Shown here: piece by piece, positions 6,593-7,330 of the stretch
Layout: every line of letters starts with the position of its first letter
Numbering within the stretch: the first letter of the stretch is position 1
DNA from: an uncultured Lachnospiraceae bacterium
GTDB lineage: Bacteria; Bacillota_A; Clostridia; Lachnospirales; Lachnospiraceae
Length of the DNA: 7,330 bases
Direction: 5' to 3'
NCBI GenBank assembly: GCA_902795715.1
Contig: CADBME010000295.1
Span: 1 to 7,330 of the forward strand
Notes under the pieces: generated by a model
What the model saw: the letters and a program-made list of their open reading frames with translations, nothing else
The model's database searches: none
What the model was told of the DNA's origin: nothing
Made by a program: the position numbers and the translations under genes

Positions 6593-7330
6593 ATGATCTA
6601 TGAATATGTAAGTGTAGCAAAACAAAACAAAACAGCGATCGTTACAATGAACAGACCGCCTCTGAATGTATTTAACAGTGAAGTGTACAGCGAACTGGAT
6701 GATGTCTTTTACAAGCTTGGCCAGGATAAAGAAGTATCGGTTATTATTCTGACTTCAGAAGGTGACCGTTTCTTCTGTGCAGGATCAGATGTCAAGGAAT
6801 TTATTGATTTGAACAGTGAGACGGGAATCCGCTATACATTAAGGAATATCGGTATACGTTTTAATGTTTATCGATGTCCTAAACCGGTAATCTGTGCCCT
6901 GAACGGATCAGCTCTGGGAGGAGGACTCGGCCTGGCAATGTTATGTGACTTTAGAATTGCACATGATAAAACTGAGTACTCCATGGGAGAGATCAACATG
7001 GGTATTCTGGGATTCACCCAGTTCTTCACAGCCAGACTGCGCAATGGTACTGCCCGCAAAATGATCTATACCGGTATGAAGATCGATGCTGCGGAAGCTC
7101 TTCAGGTTGGAATCATTGATGAGATCGTGCCTGAGGATGAAGTAATGAACCGTGCCCTGGAGCTGGCAGAAGTACTGGCTAAAAAGCCGCCGGTAGCTTT
7201 GAGGAAAGCAAAAGAATGTATGCTTAAAGCCGAAGAGAGTGTGCTGGCCGGACAGGAATTTGAAAATGAAGTGGTAAAAGAACTCTGGGGCGGCAAAGAG
7301 AAGACGGAAGCCGTAAAAGCCTTCGTAGAA
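6593..7330 (+). CDS. Enoyl-CoA hydratase/isomerase (crotonase) family protein, 3' end cut by the window
   Basis: The open frame runs from the ATG at 6593 to the window edge, giving 246 codons with no stop. Crotonases are usually about 255-265 residues, so only the last 10-20 are missing. The fold signature is clear. FFCAGSDVKEF (60-70) provides the first oxyanion-hole segment and NGSALGGGLGLAMLCDFRIA (104-123) the second, with Gly110 at the position of Gly141 in rat crotonase. Of the two catalytic glutamates of a hydratase, the first (rat Glu144) is replaced by Gly113. The second (Glu164) is kept as Glu133 in MGEINMGI, exactly 20 residues later. The usual PGAGGTQRL loop is shortened and reads LGFTQFF. 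One retained glutamate is typical of enoyl-CoA isomerases and some decarboxylase or lyase members, so plain hydratase activity is doubtful. The neighbours suggest a C4-C5 acyl-CoA substrate. Confidence 0.88.
   Translation, partial: MIYEYVSVAKQNKTAIVTMNRPPLNVFNSEVYSELDDVFYKLGQDKEVSVIILTSEGDRFFCAGSDVKEFIDLNSETGIRYTLRNIGIRFNVYRCPKPVICALNGSALGGGLGLAMLCDFRIAHDKTEYSMGEINMGILGFTQFFTARLRNGTARKMIYTGMKIDAAEALQVGIIDEIVPEDEVMNRALELAEVLAKKPPVALRKAKECMLKAEESVLAGQEFENEVVKELWGGKEKTEAVKAFVE

Overview
The window holds six genes, all on the + strand. The first five are complete; the sixth runs off the right edge. Strong Shine-Dalgarno sites (GGAGGAGG, GGAGGTGA, AGGAGGG), roughly balanced base composition, tight gene packing and a glutaconyl-CoA decarboxylase closely resembling that of Acidaminococcus fermentans all suggest an anaerobic, amino-acid or organic-acid fermenting member of the Firmicutes (Clostridia, possibly Lachnospiraceae or Oscillospiraceae, or Negativicutes). 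The host assignment is inference.

Region 1 (41-5013) is a compact block for a biotin-dependent, sodium-pumping decarboxylase. It encodes a free-standing biotin carrier protein (41-472), the membrane beta subunit that couples carboxybiotin decarboxylation to Na+ export (488-1636), a 5S-type pyruvate/oxaloacetate carboxyltransferase without its own biotin domain (1655-3220), and the glutaconyl-CoA carboxyltransferase subunit GcdA (3223-5013). Gaps are 15, 18 and 2 bases, so these genes are almost certainly co-transcribed. The small membrane-anchor subunit (gamma/delta, OadG/GcdD) is not in the window; it may lie just upstream of position 1.

Region 2 (5014-7330) follows a 71-base gap. It holds a CoA-acylating aldehyde dehydrogenase of the SucD/EutE type (5085-6455), an intergenic stretch with an 11-bp perfect hairpin (6503-6534), and a crotonase-superfamily gene (6593 to the edge) with one of the two canonical hydratase glutamates replaced.

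How they may work together: GcdA moves CO2 from glutaconyl-CoA to biotin, giving crotonyl-CoA, and the beta subunit releases the CO2 while exporting Na+. The extra 5S-type carboxyltransferase gives the same biotin carrier a second possible partner, pyruvate/oxaloacetate. The set therefore combines parts of a Na+-pumping decarboxylase with parts of a Propionibacterium-type transcarboxylase. The aldehyde dehydrogenase and crotonase would handle neighbouring acyl-CoA intermediates, but their substrates cannot be read from the sequence. The two-carboxyltransferase arrangement is the most interesting point here. No mobile elements, RNA genes, CRISPR arrays or broken genes were seen.
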